DNA from: Neospora caninum Liverpool
Taxonomy: Eukaryota; Apicomplexa; Conoidasida; Eucoccidiorida; Sarcocystidae
Length of the DNA: 64,000 nt
NCBI RefSeq assembly: GCF_000208865.1
Contig: NC_018392.1
Coordinates: forward strand, 2,903,348 to 2,967,347
Direction: 5' to 3'
This document shows positions 1 through 12,064 of the stretch, piece by piece. How positions within the stretch are numbered: position 1 is the first letter of the stretch; every line of letters starts with the position of its first letter. The notes below the pieces were generated by a model. That model was not told the DNA's origin. It was given only the letters and a program-made list of their open reading frames with translations, and searched no databases. Made by a program: the position numbers and the translations under genes.

Positions 1-1277
1 TCCCATAGCGTTGACAGTGGAGGCAACAAGGATCGATGCAGATAAATCGATATGGACAGAGATACAGATATATGAGCATGTGAAAATCCGTATACCTGTA
101 GAAGAACGGAGCGTCATGAAGATGTTTGATATGGCAGTATATGTCGAGTTGTTTCTGGACACAGACTCGGTTCCCCCCGCGGAATCGAGATCCTCTTCGC
201 TGCTTCACAAAAATGAAAAAGAGAGCGGGGCAAGAAAGAGACCGAAAGAAAGAGAGAGGACAGAGGCGGATCAAGGAGGGAGACTGGTGCCTTCACAAGA
301 CAACTCCCGTCACGCAAAATTGTACCTGTCTCCTGCTCTTCTCTCTTTATGTCTCCCTATTCTTTGTTATGTTTCTCCTTCTTCGCTGCTTTCTTCGCCG
401 AGAAAAACACGACAGACAGTTGAATTGGTCCCTCCTGTGTGAGGCGAACAAGACGAGGCGAGAAGCCGGAGTCTTGTTCGCCCGCCGCCTTCTCCCCCCT
501 CCTCGAGAAAGCGTCTCTCCTTTCGTTAAAAGGTGAAAACGCCTCCCGCCTCCTGGATAAGAGAGAGAAGGCGAAGAGCGCTGTTCCCTGTTTGTCCCCC
601 TTTTAGAATCTTTATTCTGTTTTCCGCCTTCTGTCGCCTGCTTGGGCGAGGCTTGCCGTCTCGAGAAGGTCGACGGAGACGCCCAGAGGACATCCTCGCC
701 GACACTTCGTTTTGTCTCCGCCTCAAAACGCAGGTCTTTTTGGGGAAGCACATGATGCATTTTTTCGCGGACTGCATGCGCGAGAGCGTCGTCGCCCGGG
801 GCGCGTTCTTGGTGTTTTTTGCCTCTCTGGTTATTCATCTTTTTCTTTAACTTTTTTTGCGAAACACGGGAACAGAGGCCTAGCGTTTCTTTGCGTCGCC
901 TCCGCCTCAGAGAACAGCCGGAAGCCCCTGAGACCGCAGCGAGAGACGGGGAGGGAGAAGGCGCGGGAAATGCCGCCCTTCTTTGGTCTTTTTTCTTGGG
1001 ATTTCGAGGGCCTCTTCTCTTTTCGTGGAAGCTCGTCTCTCCCCTGAGCCTTTTTTTTCCTCCCCCTCGACGATATCTCTCGTCTTTCTCACCAGTTTCC
1101 CTCGGCCCCCGCTCCTGTCTCTTCGTGCTTCCCCGCTCTCCGTTCTCCCTCTCTCCTGTCGACCTCCCCGCGTTTCCTCTCCTCTCGTGTTGTTTTCTCT
1201 CTCCCTCGCCCATCCCCTTTTTTCCAGTTCTTCTTTCTCCCCTCGCGGCGGTTCTTTCTTTCCGTGCGTCTGAAAAG
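1..1277. other. Upstream flank and leader of the DRG1-like gene
   Basis: No gene is supported here. Several overlapping open frames occur on both strands, but none shows a recognisable domain or good splice structure, and they are explained by low stop density in GC-rich DNA. From about 1040 to 1270 the plus strand is strongly pyrimidine-rich (runs of cctctc and ttcttt), as expected of a coccidian 5' leader immediately before a start codon. A TGCATGCG motif lies about 500 bases before the ATG and is listed separately. Confidence 0.6.
773..780 (+). promoter_or_regulatory. TGCATGCG promoter-type motif upstream of DRG1
   Basis: Exact match to YGCATGCR, a motif known to be enriched in Toxoplasma promoters and bound by ApiAP2-type factors. 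It lies about 500 bases before the DRG1 start. Function here is inferred from position only. Confidence 0.4.
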
Positions 1278-4255
1278 ATGTCGGTGCTTCAGAGGATCGC
1301 GGAGGTGGAGGCGGAGATTGCGAGGACCCAAAAGAACAAAGCGACAAACTACCACTTGGGTTTGTTGAAGGCAAAACTCGCAAAGCTGCGCGCGCAGCTG
1401 ATCGAGGGTAAGGCCAATAACTGCAACGGTTCTTCCGTCGTCTCCTCCGTGTTCTCCCTTTTTCCCTCTTGTCCTTTTTTCCTTCTCGTTTCCTCCGTCT
1501 CACTCTTCTCGGCGGTGTGAGATTTAGAGACAAGAGGCCTGCGCTTGCATGCAGAAATGCGGTTTCGAACGATCTCTCTTCTCGCACTGGGGAAGAACAG
1601 GCCTCGCGCTCGACTCGGGACGTTTTCTCCGAAGAGAAGCATTTCTTCTCTCTCGATTACGCTCTCTCGTCCATGCCTCGACGCCGTTGGCGATTGAGAG
1701 TGTCTCTGTCATTGCGGGCTGGTGACCACAAACCGCGGTAGTGTCTCCTCCGCATCCTCAGTGTGTATCGAGTTCCTAATGGCCTTTGCACAGCCCACAC
1801 GAGGCGGAAAGGCCCGACGGATCTTTTCGTGGATTTGTCGCGGTTAGCGATTTCCTTCTCTTCTGCCTTTCCTTCGCAGGAAGCACGAAGAAGGGCGGTG
1901 GAGCCGGAGGCGAAGGTTTCGATGTCTCCAAGACGGGAGATGCGCGTGTCGGTCTCGTCGGTTTCCCCTCCGTCGGCAAATCGACGCTGCTCAACAAACT
2001 CACAGGTAGGAAAGTTTTTCTGGCTTCTCTTCTCTTCCCCTGTCGTCTCTTTTTCGAGCCCTCGCCTCGCGTGGATCTGCACTTTCCTGTCGCTCCTCAC
2101 GGTTGCGGCCGCGACCGGAAGAAACACATGACTTGTCATTCTCTCACATGTTCTTCTTCGCGCTGCTTTGAGTTCTTGTCTCTCATTCAGCTTTGCACAG
2201 AGACACCCAGCTCAGGTGTGGTGTACTGTATTTTCGTCACATATCTCTCCTTGTGTGTGTGTACGTACTAAAGTGTGTCCGTTGCTCCTAAGGCGTGGCT
2301 CCATTTTTAGCTGTGCTTGAGGAACCATTCGTTTCGACACACGCATGCGGTCGCCTGGAGTGTTTCTTGGGGTGTTGGCGGTTCCCAGACCCGAGAGCCC
2401 CTCTCCGGTGTATCTGGTGTCTTTTCCCGTCTCTGCGCATGCCTACTGTTGCAATTTGTTGGGGGAGGGGGGCGGAGACGAGAGTCCGCGGGGTGGTGGG
2501 CAACCGGACCTGAGGTGGTGTGTCTCTCGACGTGCTACACAGGAACGTTCAGTGAAGTCGCTGCGTACGAGTTCACGACGTTGACGTGCGTCCCTGGCGT
2601 TTTCAAGTACAAAGGCGCGAAGGTCCAGCTCCTCGATCTCCCCGGAATTATCGAAGGTAAGCAGGTGGAAGAGCGAACCACTTCCAAGTCTCTTCGGCGC
2701 CTCTCCAACACCCTAGCACAAAGCGACATGACTCTCAGCATACGAGGTCGCCGCATGCAGATACACCGGGGACGGTCTTTGGATATATATATATATATAT
2801 TTATACACGCATTCATTGAGGGATACATGCATGCGCATATACCTATGTAGAGAGAGCGAGAGGTGAAAAGTCAGCTGCTCAGGCGCAGCATTCTTTTAAA
2901 ACCCACGGGAGAGGCACCGGGGTTCCACCTATCAGGCCTCCTCTGCATAGACGATAGTCTTCCCGCGCCGCCGCGTGGAGGCGCCCGTGTGTCTCTCGCC
3001 CCCCTGTGGTTCATGTTTTTGCTGGATTTTGTGCGTGCGCACTCGGTTCTTCTCAGGTGCGAAGGATGGCAAGGGTCGCGGTAAGCAAGTCATTGGTGTC
3101 GCCCGCACGTGTTCGCTGATTCTCATTGTCCTCGATGTCATGAAGCCTATCACCCACAAGCAAATCATCGAGCGCGAACTGGAAGGCTTTGGCATCCGCC
3201 TGAACAAGAAGCCGCCCAACATCACGTTCAAGAAGAAGGACAAAGGTACGGATGCACCAGGTGGAAAAACACAGTCACGGGCCGAAGCCTGGGCCGAGCC
3301 GTCAGGAAGGGGGGGTCGTGTCGGTTCCTTGTTCTCGAGAACACGCGTGGTCTTACGCTTGCGTTTTTTCTTCCGTGGGCACATGCGAAGCCGCGCCGTG
3401 TCTTTTTCTTTCCTTCTGCAGGTGGTATCAGCGTGACGCATACCGTTCCCTTGAACAACATCGACGAGGAGACGATCAAGTCAATCTGTCACGAGTACCG
3501 CATTTCGAACGCGCAGATCGCCATTCGTTGCGACGCCACGGCCGACGACATCATCGACGTCATCGAGGGCAATCGCCTGTACATTCCGTGTCTCTACGTG
3601 ATGAATAAAATCGACCAAATCACGATTGAAGAGCTGGACATCATCAGCAAGGTCCCACACTACATTCCCATCTCAGCCCACCACGAGGTGAGTGCGGCGC
3701 GAGCGCGCGAGAACCGAGGAACGCCGAGGCGCAGCCGCGCACACGGAGTCACGACATCTTCGCATTTTCCTCTTTTTCGCATCTCCACCCCTGTCTCTGC
3801 TTCCCTGGGTCTCTGGACGTTCAGGATTTAGGTTTGAGGCGCATCGTCGAATCTCCCGAAAGCAGACCTGGACTCGCAGAGAGAGACGCGAGGGGGGGGG
3901 GCGTGGAACCGGGCGGCTCCAGGTGCACAGGGAAGCGCATGTCCTTCGGTGGCTGTGTGGGTGTGTTTTACCTCAGTGGAACCTGGACGGGTTGCTGGAG
4001 AAGATTTGGCAGTACCTGGATCTCGTGCGCATCTACACCAAGCCGAAGGGGCAAATCCCCGACTACAATGCCCCGGTCATTCTGAACAGCCACATGCGTC
4101 GCGTCGAGGACTTCTGCGTGCGGATTCACAAGTCGCTTCTGGACGAATTCAAGCTAGCGATCGTCTGGGGGAAGAGCGTGAAACACAATCCGCAGAAGGT
4201 GGGGAAGGACCACGAACTAGTCGACGAGGACGTCGTGCAAATTGTCAAAAAGTAG
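1278..4255 (+). CDS. DRG1: DRG1-type developmentally regulated GTP-binding protein, 6 exons, 367 aa
   Basis: Cytosolic translational GTPase of the Obg/DRG family, which in other eukaryotes associates with ribosomes and a DFRP partner. Exons are 1278-1407, 1880-2005, 2543-2656, 3057-3245, 3422-3687 and 3977-4255; every junction is GT..AG and phase-consistent, and the total is 367 codons plus stop, equal to human DRG1. The N-terminal helical region (about 1-45) carries the family pattern [10 protein letters not shown] glycine-rich stretch precedes the P-loop GFPSVGKS (71-78). Switch II is DLPG (117-120), the specificity motif is NKID (248-251), and SAHH (271-274) is the G5 region. The inserted S5D2L segment and C-terminal TGS domain end in QIVKK. 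The start follows a long pyrimidine-rich leader with aaaag before ATG. Intron 3 contains a short (AT)n run. No key GTPase residue is missing. Confidence 0.97.
2783..2800. repeat. (AT)n microsatellite in DRG1 intron 3
   Basis: Perfect AT dinucleotide run of 18 bases within the intron between exons 3 and 4. Confidence 0.9.
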
Positions 4256-5470
4256 GCGACGCGTCGGCCGCTCGAAATCGGGGGGAGCGGAGACCAGACT
4301 CTTCCCGCGCGTGGAGGCGTCTGCATGCACTCCCCGCTCGGCTGCAGCGACGTGTCCACAGAAAGGTGCACGAGACCTCGACTTGGAAACAAGAGGCGGT
4401 CACGGAGTGGGGACCGACTTGGGTCTTTGCCGCAAACGAAGAGCGAGACGCATGTGGCTGTTTTCTCCTTCTCTTTTCTCTTGTCCTTTCCGTCCTTAAA
4501 AAGTCTTGCCGGACAGCCGGAAGGCCTCTGTCGGCTTTTCTCCTCCGCCGCTTTCTCCGGTCTCTGCTTCCGCCGCTTTTCTGTCTCCCCCCTCTTCGTG
4601 CGCTCTCGCGCTCTCTCCTCGCCGCCGGCGAGCTTGTCTTTCTTTCTTCTTTCTCTCTCTTTTCTTCCCTTTCTGGCTCGGTCACGCCTTCTCCGTTCGT
4701 GGTGTCTCCCCTTCCGCTTAGCTTCGCTGGCCCTCGTGGGGGTTGAAATCTTATCTCCTGCGCTTCTGCTCGGGCGGATACACTGTTGCGCCCAACCGAA
4801 GCAGAGAGCGAACTTCAAAGGCTGCATGTGCGTTTGGTGCCCCGCTTGGTCTTTGGAAATCAAGAGGGGAACGGATATTACCCAGACGGGGCCGTGAGGG
4901 TAGTGTTGTCACGCTTTTTTCTGTGACTGTGATTTATTCCGAGCCTTCTTGCTTTTCCTTGTTCTTGCCTCCTTGACTCTCGGTCTTAGACACTGAAGTG
5001 TTTTGGCAACCGTTCTAGGCACACTGTCGCTAACTGGTCTCTCTGCGGTTCCGTATCCCCCGCTTTTCGTCGCAATCGGGCGGGTTCCCCTTCTCTTTTA
5101 TTTTTCTCAATCCTCGTAAAGAAGCAAACTCAATAGTTGGAGGATTCTTGCTGGTAGCTGTCCTGCGAGCGTGCGCTGCGGCCTTGCTCGCTTCCATACG
5201 CGTTTCCAGCCTCAGTCTGAGGATCCTCACAAGAAACGGGCGAAAAAGGAGAAACAGTCTCCCGTCGTCTTTGGGATCGCGACCGTGTTCGATGGCTTTG
5301 CAGTCCTCTTGGCTGTAGGAATCCGCGGGGGGACATCGTTTTCCGAGTTGTCTCGCGGCGAGAAACAACAGACACGCGACACCACCCGCCGTATGTACAC
5401 TCGCAAAAGCTCTACGTAGTACGTGTATGGATTCTCTCTTTTCTCCCGGTCCTCTACCGAGACCTTGCCT
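4256..5470. other. 3' flank of DRG1
   Basis: No gene is seen. The first several hundred bases are pyrimidine-rich and are probably 3' UTR. Open frames on both strands lack homology and overlap one another. Confidence 0.5.
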
Positions 5471-5812
5471 CTAAATCTTGTTCAGCCCTCCGATGTGGGA
5501 GATGTCGTTGAACAGTGCCGCCCACTTGGCTCCTGGCGCATGTCCTCCACTGAAGCTGGTCAACACGGGTATAAAAAGAGCGATAACGCGGAGTGTTTGT
5601 GTGCAGTACCGCCACCCCAGCCCGTGTTTCTGTAGATAGACGTTCACGTTGCAAGGAGAAAAATCAACGCGACGCTGCAGTGCGTGCGGGGCCAGCAAGC
5701 ACCTGTGCAGATGCTTTTGCTTCCCCAGTATTTTGTAGATGAGATTCCCTCGGTAGTGAAGCATGTCCAGCTGCGATGGGCAGTGAGCACACCGATACCA
5801 CTTTCTGCACAT
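5471..5812 (-). CDS. Possible small hypothetical membrane protein or terminal exon(s)
   Basis: I do not recognise this protein. The minus-strand frame is open for 113 codons with balanced composition, unlike the arginine/serine-rich shadow frames around it. It has a basic amphipathic N-terminal part, one hydrophobic stretch (about residues 75-90, RVIALFIPVLTS) and the C-terminal pattern KWAALFNDISHIGGLNKI before the stop. Internal splice signals occur (an acceptor-like catcgcag before codon 15, and tctacag before KHGLGW), so it may be the 3' exons of a longer gene rather than one ORF. No upstream exon was identified between it and eL24. A small mitochondrial or secretory membrane subunit is possible, but that is a guess. 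Confidence 0.4.
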   Translation of the reverse strand: MCRKWYRCAHCPSQLDMLHYRGNLIYKILGKQKHLHRCLLAPHALQRRVDFSPCNVNVYLQKHGLGWRYCTQTLRVIALFIPVLTSFSGGHAPGAKWAALFNDISHIGGLNKI

Positions 5813-7991
5813 TCTCCGGCCTTTAGAATAGAAATTTTCTGAAGCAATTGCGCACGAGGTTCAATTTGCTACCACGAACTCGCGTGTCTTCACACCTATA
5901 GTTCTACGGAGATCGATCGGCTGAGGATCTATAGATGTATACGTTTATCGAAGTACGCACAAGCTTTGCAGGAGGAAGAAACTGCTTCTTTTCGCATATT
6001 TCAGGAGACGTGGAAACGTTTCGGGCCCAGCGACATCCCTCACGGTCCCCGTCGAGAAATTCGCAGAATACGGTCTTTTCCGCAAAGGTGCTGTTGCCTG
6101 GTGAGTCTGAAGCGTCGCACGACGTTCAGCGAGGACAAATACCCAGAACGCGTGCGCGGGATAAACAGCCCTGGACTGCCTTGCGGCACCACGCGGGTGT
6201 GCGTCTGCTGGCCGGTGTGCGTGGTCCCGTTCACTTCTCCGCGCCGAAGCCACACAAAACTCCAAAACACGCCGTGGTGAACGGGGTCCACGAGGAGACA
6301 CCGCGAATCACACGATCATCAATCTCTTGCTTGCCTTCCCAATCGGCTAGAAAGGCTCTCGGTCTGAATGTGCGCCGTGAGGGCAGTGACAGGCCTTCTG
6401 TTTGTGTTTTCTGCCGTGCAAAACTTTCACGAGTTCGCAGTTTGTCGAGGCCTTGCACGCGGCCTCTCCCGCTCATACAAAGCAGAAGTCTGTTTTTTTG
6501 AGCGACGTGTTGGATGTCCTCGGGATCCCGCGTGGCCGTGCGGCTGCCAGTGCTGCCTTTTTCCCCGGAGAACAGAAACATTTTGAGGATCCGAGTGCTT
6601 GGCGAGGAAAGGCCGAGCGAGCGCGGCTCCGCTACGCCGCGAGAAAGACGCGACCTCGCGTTTGGCTGTCTCCGTCTTCTTGGCGCTCGCGTGGGGTTGT
6701 ATTTATTTGGATGCATGCATGTGCGGGGCAGCACAGAGAGAAGAGTGAAGGCAACCCACGAGCATGAGCACGTGGCTGTGTAGCGCGAAAAGTCCAGGGA
6801 CTCTGGTTGCCCGAGCGAAAACAACAAAATCTCTTCTCTGTCACGCCGCAGGTCGTGTCTCTTCGCTTCCTCCGCCTGTACGCGCCGCCCGTCACCCCTG
6901 GCCGTGCGAGTAAGTTTCTGCCGTTTCCGATTTTTTTCTGGGGGCGCAGTCGGTTCTTTCATCTTTGCGAATCGACTGCCTCGCAAAAGCAGGAAAACGC
7001 AAGAAATACGCGCGAACGTCCGCCGGTAAACGTCCTCTCTCTCTTGCTTTGGCAAGTTGAAAAAAGACCCACGTGACAGCTGCCAGGCCACGCAGCGGAG
7101 GTTCGAGTTTGGGAAGGCGCGTGGCATCTGCGAGTGCGTGTTGCACGGCTCTAGATTTTGCCGGGAAATCCGCAGTCTTCCGCCTTTCTCCGCTTTCGGA
7201 GCCGAGGCGGGGAGATTCTCGCGTCGATGCCGACTTTCCACGTCTAGCGGCGCTGCCTAGCAGTCCTCGCGGTCAGATTCCGTGTCGGTTTCTACCGGGC
7301 GAGAGCGAGGCACCACCTCGCAGGGCGGCATCTACAACCTCGAACTTTTTTTCCGCGGGGTCGCTGATTCCAAAGAGACACGCACAAATCTCTCTCTCTT
7401 TCTGAGTGAAGGCAGCGACGCGTTCGCGCCTGTGCCGCGGAAAGATCCCGCATGTTTTTCCTGCATGCCGCAGAAAAGGCGGGAGGGTTGCGTGCCCGCG
7501 GCCTCTCTGCCGTCTTGCGGGAGGCTGTCTGCGTCTACAGAAGCGGCGGTGCTATTTCCGTGGAAAGCGCCTTCGAATACTGCGCACTGCCGAGTCTTTG
7601 TAGCTTGTTTGGCGACCTTTCAAGGGCTTTTGACCCAGGGTTCTCGAGGGCTGTCCCAACGCGTGGCATGAGTGGAGCGTGGGAGTCTCTATCCGTTGGG
7701 ACTCTGTCGAAAAGGAAGCGGTCGATCTTCCTGGAGGTTGTGTACACCTCGGAGCGAAGAGGAGAACGAGGGGGTTTGGAGAGTTCACGTGCGTTTTCAC
7801 ATGTGTGTTCCGCGCCGTTCGTCCGTTCGAGGTCTCGGCGGGTCGCCAGAACTGCGTTTGTGGACCACCCCGTCGCTCGCTCTTTCGTTTCATGTGTGAT
7901 GCGTGCAGGTCAGTTGTCAACAAAGGCAGGACTCGAACCCTGACAGAGTGCTTTCCGGGCCAGGTTTGTCTCGTTCTTCAGTTCAGTCAAA
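5813..7991. other. Intergenic region and leader upstream of eL24
   Basis: Contains a 336-codon minus-strand frame (6231-7241) and several shorter plus-strand frames. All are arginine/serine-rich, overlap each other and lack any domain, so none is annotated. GCATGC cores occur near 6713 and 7462. The final 40 bases before the eL24 ATG are T/C-rich and end in cagtcaaa, a good coccidian start context. Confidence 0.5.
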
Positions 7992-9100
7992 ATGTCGGCG
8001 GTCAAAACCACCATCAAGACGGACATTTGCTCCTTCTCGGAGTACCGTATCTACCCTGGCCGTGGGCAGCGCTTTGTGGCGAAGGACGGCAAGGTCCACA
8101 CCTTCATCCACCGCAAGGAGGCCAGCCTGTTCCGACAGAAAATCAAGCCGGTGAAGCTCCACTGGAGTCTTGTAAGTCAAATGCACGAAACCCAGCGTAG
8201 TTGCTGTACGTAAAGTCGGCGGTGCACACTGGAGACTGGAACAAGGCTTCCCTGTTTCACCCCGTGTACATACACTTGGTTTGCGACGGGACGGCTTGTA
8301 GGGCCAAAGTGCTAATTCTTGCGCGTATACCTGTGTGTGGTTCTGAAGGCACAGCTTCTGTGTGTCTTTTGTCGGGAGCTTCGTTCATTTTGGCGCCGGG
8401 ATTGTTTCCTGTGGCGACGTGTTAGGTGTGGAGACGCATGAACAAGAAGGGAGGAAAGGACGCCGTCTCTAAGCGCCGCAACAGAAAGTCCGCCAAGACG
8501 GTCCAGAAGGCTATCGTCGGTCTGTCTCTGGAAGACATCAAGCGCACTCGCGCTCAGAAGCCGGAGACCAAGGTGAGTTAAACGCGACGGGCTGGCAACA
8601 CAACAAAAGGTCGTGTCTAGACACGGAAGACGGAACGAAGGTTTTCCTCCTCGGTGGCGTGTGTCGTCCTGACCTCGGAGTGTCTACAAAGTGATGACGA
8701 CTATCTTCTTATAAATCTATATATATATATATATGCTTATATATATCTACTTATATATATCTATATATATGTTTATATATATCTATGTTGCGCATGCATT
8801 CATTGTTGCGTTTTTTGTATGGTGCACATATTTCTGTATGGGGTATATTGGTGTCTACGTCACAACTGTGTTTCTGGATTAGGTTGCTGCGTTTGGCGTT
8901 CGCGCCGCGTTCCTGCATGTGCAAGTGTGTATGTCTCGGCTGTGTTCCTTTGTGCTTCGCAGGCGAAGACCACCACCGCCGTGAAGGACGCCAAGGAGAA
9001 GAAGAAGTCGAAGGCGGGCGGCGCTCGCCCTCAGACCGGACCGGCCCAGAAGGTGCAGATCCCGAAGCAGCAGAAGCAAACCATGCGGGGACGCAAATAG
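7992..9100 (+). CDS. RPL24: 60S ribosomal protein eL24, 3 exons, 154 aa
   Basis: Structural protein of the large ribosomal subunit, at the subunit interface. Exons are 7992-8171, 8426-8572 and 8963-9100, all GT..AG and all in phase 0. The N-terminal L24e domain shows ICSFSEYRIYPGRGQRF and the following DGKV and WSLVWRR..NKKG pattern typical of eukaryotic eL24. The C-terminal third is a lysine-rich basic extension ending MRGRK. Length (154) is close to human (157). The only cysteine of the N-terminal fold is C13, as in other eukaryotic forms that have lost the archaeal zinc-binding set. Intron 2 carries a TA-rich microsatellite. The start context tcaaaATGtcg is strong. Confidence 0.97.
8718..8787. 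repeat. Imperfect TA-rich microsatellite in eL24 intron 2
   Basis: Interrupted tatata/ttatatatatct runs spanning about 70 bases in the second intron of the eL24 gene. Confidence 0.8.
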
Positions 9101-10505
9101 AGGACGAAGAGAGGAAAAGTGCTAGGGGGCCCTGGCCACGTAGCAGTTTCAAAATTTAGGGAGTGAAGGGTTTGCTTTCTCTGGGCCGGTGTGAGGAACG
9201 ATGTAACGATGTGTTGTCTGCGTCGTCCGCACTCCGCTGGAGAGAGAAAATGCTTTATCTTGCCTGAATAGCGGGAATCCCTAGCTTTCCTTGCGTCAAC
9301 CGGTGACAAATGTATGTGCTGGTGCCTAGCCAGACTCGCCATCCTTTCCTATTATTCTGTTCCTCATTTCGTCGATCAAGACGCGCGGCTGCGATTGTGT
9401 CGTAAAGACAGCCAAGACACGGCGCTGGGAGACGCTTGGAATCGTCACAGCCACGTCTTCGTTCACGACACGTGAGGCACGCACCGACACACCTCATCGC
9501 TTGGCTTTGCCATCTCAGCCCTTGGTGCACTGCGACCAGCAATCTAAGGCCAGTGACAGCATAGTTCCGTCAGACCTGCGTAGCGGACATCGTGTCATGC
9601 TGCGGCGTTGAATGCGTGATTCGTCGCAGCAGCGCAGTAGAGAAGAGACTGAAGTCGGCGAGAGCCCGGGAGACAAGAATTTCAAGCAACGTCTGATTGC
9701 CTGTATGATTTCGGACAACGATGTAGCTTCTTTTGTGAATTTCTGTGATAACCGAAAGGGGTTGAGTCCATCCGAGAGGCAACTGTTCGGGCATGGCGAA
9801 CTTGAGCATGCTCACTGGAAGTGTGGGCTTCGTAGGTACTCACGCACAGTCTCGGTTGAAAGAGGGTATTACGACAGCTACGGCAAACTAACAGCACTGA
9901 CATATGCTGCCACACATCTGCAACGACTAACTATGCTTCGCGTTCCCGTGCCAACTCTAGGCCGTCTGGCGAGCATGCGGTCAGGAACAAAGAAACCCTC
10001 CCAGTATGCTAGGTCCACGCTGAACCCCGAGCAAGACGAGAGGCGCTGTTCTCAAAGCTCCCCAAATTAGCGCAACCGCCGTGACATCATCGTCCAGTTT
10101 TCCCGTCCCCTGTAGTTGTCGGATGAGGGCTCCAGCTCCAGCCGTGTTGTTGCGGCAAGGCGGCCCCTCAGCTGAAGCACACAACAATGGTGAGATGGTC
10201 GTATCTCCTGCACTCGCCTCAAAAGGATATCCCACGATTGCGCCGAAGTGCAATTTGAGAGAAAACGAAGAAGAGGATTTCCAGTGTCATGGCCTGAGGA
10301 ACCTTGTGAACAGCTGCGCGTCCCTGTTGACAAGAGCGTCGGTTGTCACGAACTGTGTCTCCGCCGACGTAAGGTGGGTAGTAAGGATACGCCAGCTCCG
10401 CCCTCGCGACTTTCAGCAAGAAAAAACATGAATCAAACGACTGATCCGGAGACGCTCTACTCGAAAGGAAACGCACAAGAATAGCCATGTGCCGTCCAAT
10501 AGTAG
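9101..10505. other. 3' flank of eL24 and start of AT-richer island A
   Basis: After about 9.2 kb the base composition becomes visibly more AT-balanced and the pyrimidine tracts disappear. A 152-codon plus-strand frame (9612-10070) has no recognisable domain, and I do not annotate it. Confidence 0.4.
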
Positions 10506-10640
10506 CCCCTGCTACGTGGAGCTCCACCTCTTGGTTGGCCAGCGTGTAGGGCGGCAGGTGCCCCAAGAACTCCTCGACGCTGTCTGGAAAGCTGAGCATG
10601 TAGTGGAACCCGATCGTCTTCACAAAGCCATGGAGCCGCC
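10506..10640 (-). other. Isolated exon-like segment, possibly a gene fragment
   Basis: On the minus strand about 135 bases read GFHYMLSFPDSVEEFLGHL then PPYTLANQEVELHV, with third-position G/C bias and a donor-like gtagca directly after it. The composition contrasts with the AT-balanced DNA on both sides. No partner exons were found nearby, and I do not recognise the protein. It could be one exon of an unmodelled minus-strand gene or a fragment duplicated from elsewhere. Confidence 0.35.
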
Positions 10641-12064
10641 ATTTACATAAAATGTGTCGCAAGTGACCATACCACCCCGCTGCTCAAGCTCAAACAACTC
10701 ACTCCGCGCAAAAACGCACCGTACAAGCAAGATGGTCTAGCATTGTGCTTGCACACGAACCTGTCAGTGAGCTCTCGTAAAGGCAGAGTTTAATGTTCAG
10801 TGAACACAGTTGACATGTACGAGGAAACATGTTCTCTCGGGCGGCGAACACCGATGACCACAAGAGACGTCCGCCCCGCTACTGCCTTGCACCGGAAGTA
10901 TCTTTTTCTCAATTTCAGTAGGCACTCGATTATCACTCACCCTGCAATCAGGACTTTAACCATCATGTTCCACACAGCACGAACAACATATGCCATGTCT
11001 TTTCGAGATGGCGTCCCCGCATCAATCCCCTGCCACGCGCCGTGGCCTGTTGCGCTCTCGACATTGTAAGTAGTTCCGAGCATTGGAAGCGGGCTTATGA
11101 CCTCAGAAGCCTTTTGCGATATGGGGCGTTTTGATATCGTACTACCATTACAAAACACATTCGTCATAAGCTCAGTATTTGGGGCAACGCTTCTTTCTGC
11201 CACACTAATCTACTGTTCGTGAAGCAGCAGAGCAACAACGCTGTGGGAGACAGAGCAATGAAGGAACGGTGGTGTGCTGTGTCTACTTCTGACCAAGCGG
11301 AGAGAGAGAACAAAAAGGATCGCATCACTTTCTTCCACACGGCAGATCTGTGCACAACTATGCCGTAGGCACCCTGTGGATTTTTTCTGCGAGAATGCAA
11401 TAATTTCTCATCTCGACCAAGTCGTTAAACGGCCAAAGTGTTACGAGATGAACTGCACATTTGTCGATCAGCGTTCACTGTTCTGCAGATTTCTTTGTCG
11501 TGCTTCGATATGGTGACAGTGTGGCCCGCATACCACAGGCACCAGTAGTAGCCCGCGTTTGTGACTCTCACAAACGTGAGATGTAGCAACCAGGACTCTT
11601 CTGAGTGTGAGTTACGCTTGGTAAGTGCCTCCATAAAATGCCGCAGCAAGTTTTCTCAAGCCGAGTCATTTTTCACTCTATTTGCAGACTGTCAGACCCC
11701 TCAGCGGCACGCTGCAACACCACTGACAGCCCGTAAATTCCTTCGCCTGACCCCACACCGCCAGAGAGTAAAAACCAAGGTTTTGACCAAACTACGCTAC
11801 AATAAACGATGACGCACTGCGTCAAATAGAGCTGGGAAAACAGCGGGCTATCCGACAGCCAACGTACACAGCCGCTAACATGAAGATACCCCCGCCCCCC
11901 GGGGCTCGGCCATACATCAGAGCTGACACGGAAAATGAACAATGCGGAACACTGCCAACCAAAACCACGTACCAATTTGAACAGTACCTCGCTGAGTGCT
12001 TGTACTAGAATTATTTCAATGCATTACCAATTTTCACGCACAACTCCTCAAAGTACGTCTCTCC
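10641..12064. other. Island A, no gene recognised
   Basis: Only short open frames on both strands without domains or splice support. Nothing else is seen. Confidence 0.4.

Noticed and set aside
347..1213. 288-codon minus-strand ORF in the DRG1 leader
   Set aside because: Complement of pyrimidine-rich leader; the product is a low-complexity Arg/Glu/Gly run.
6231..7241. 336-codon minus-strand ORF between DRG1 and eL24
   Set aside because: Arginine/serine-rich, no domain, and overlaps other long frames; GC-rich DNA yields such frames by chance.
7922..7945. tRNA-like T-arm (ggttcgagtcc on the minus strand)
   Set aside because: The stem does not pair beyond three positions, and no acceptor, D or anticodon arms fit around it.
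8692..8698. C-box-like gtgatga in eL24 intron 2 (possible snoRNA)
   Set aside because: No D box or terminal stem at a suitable distance.
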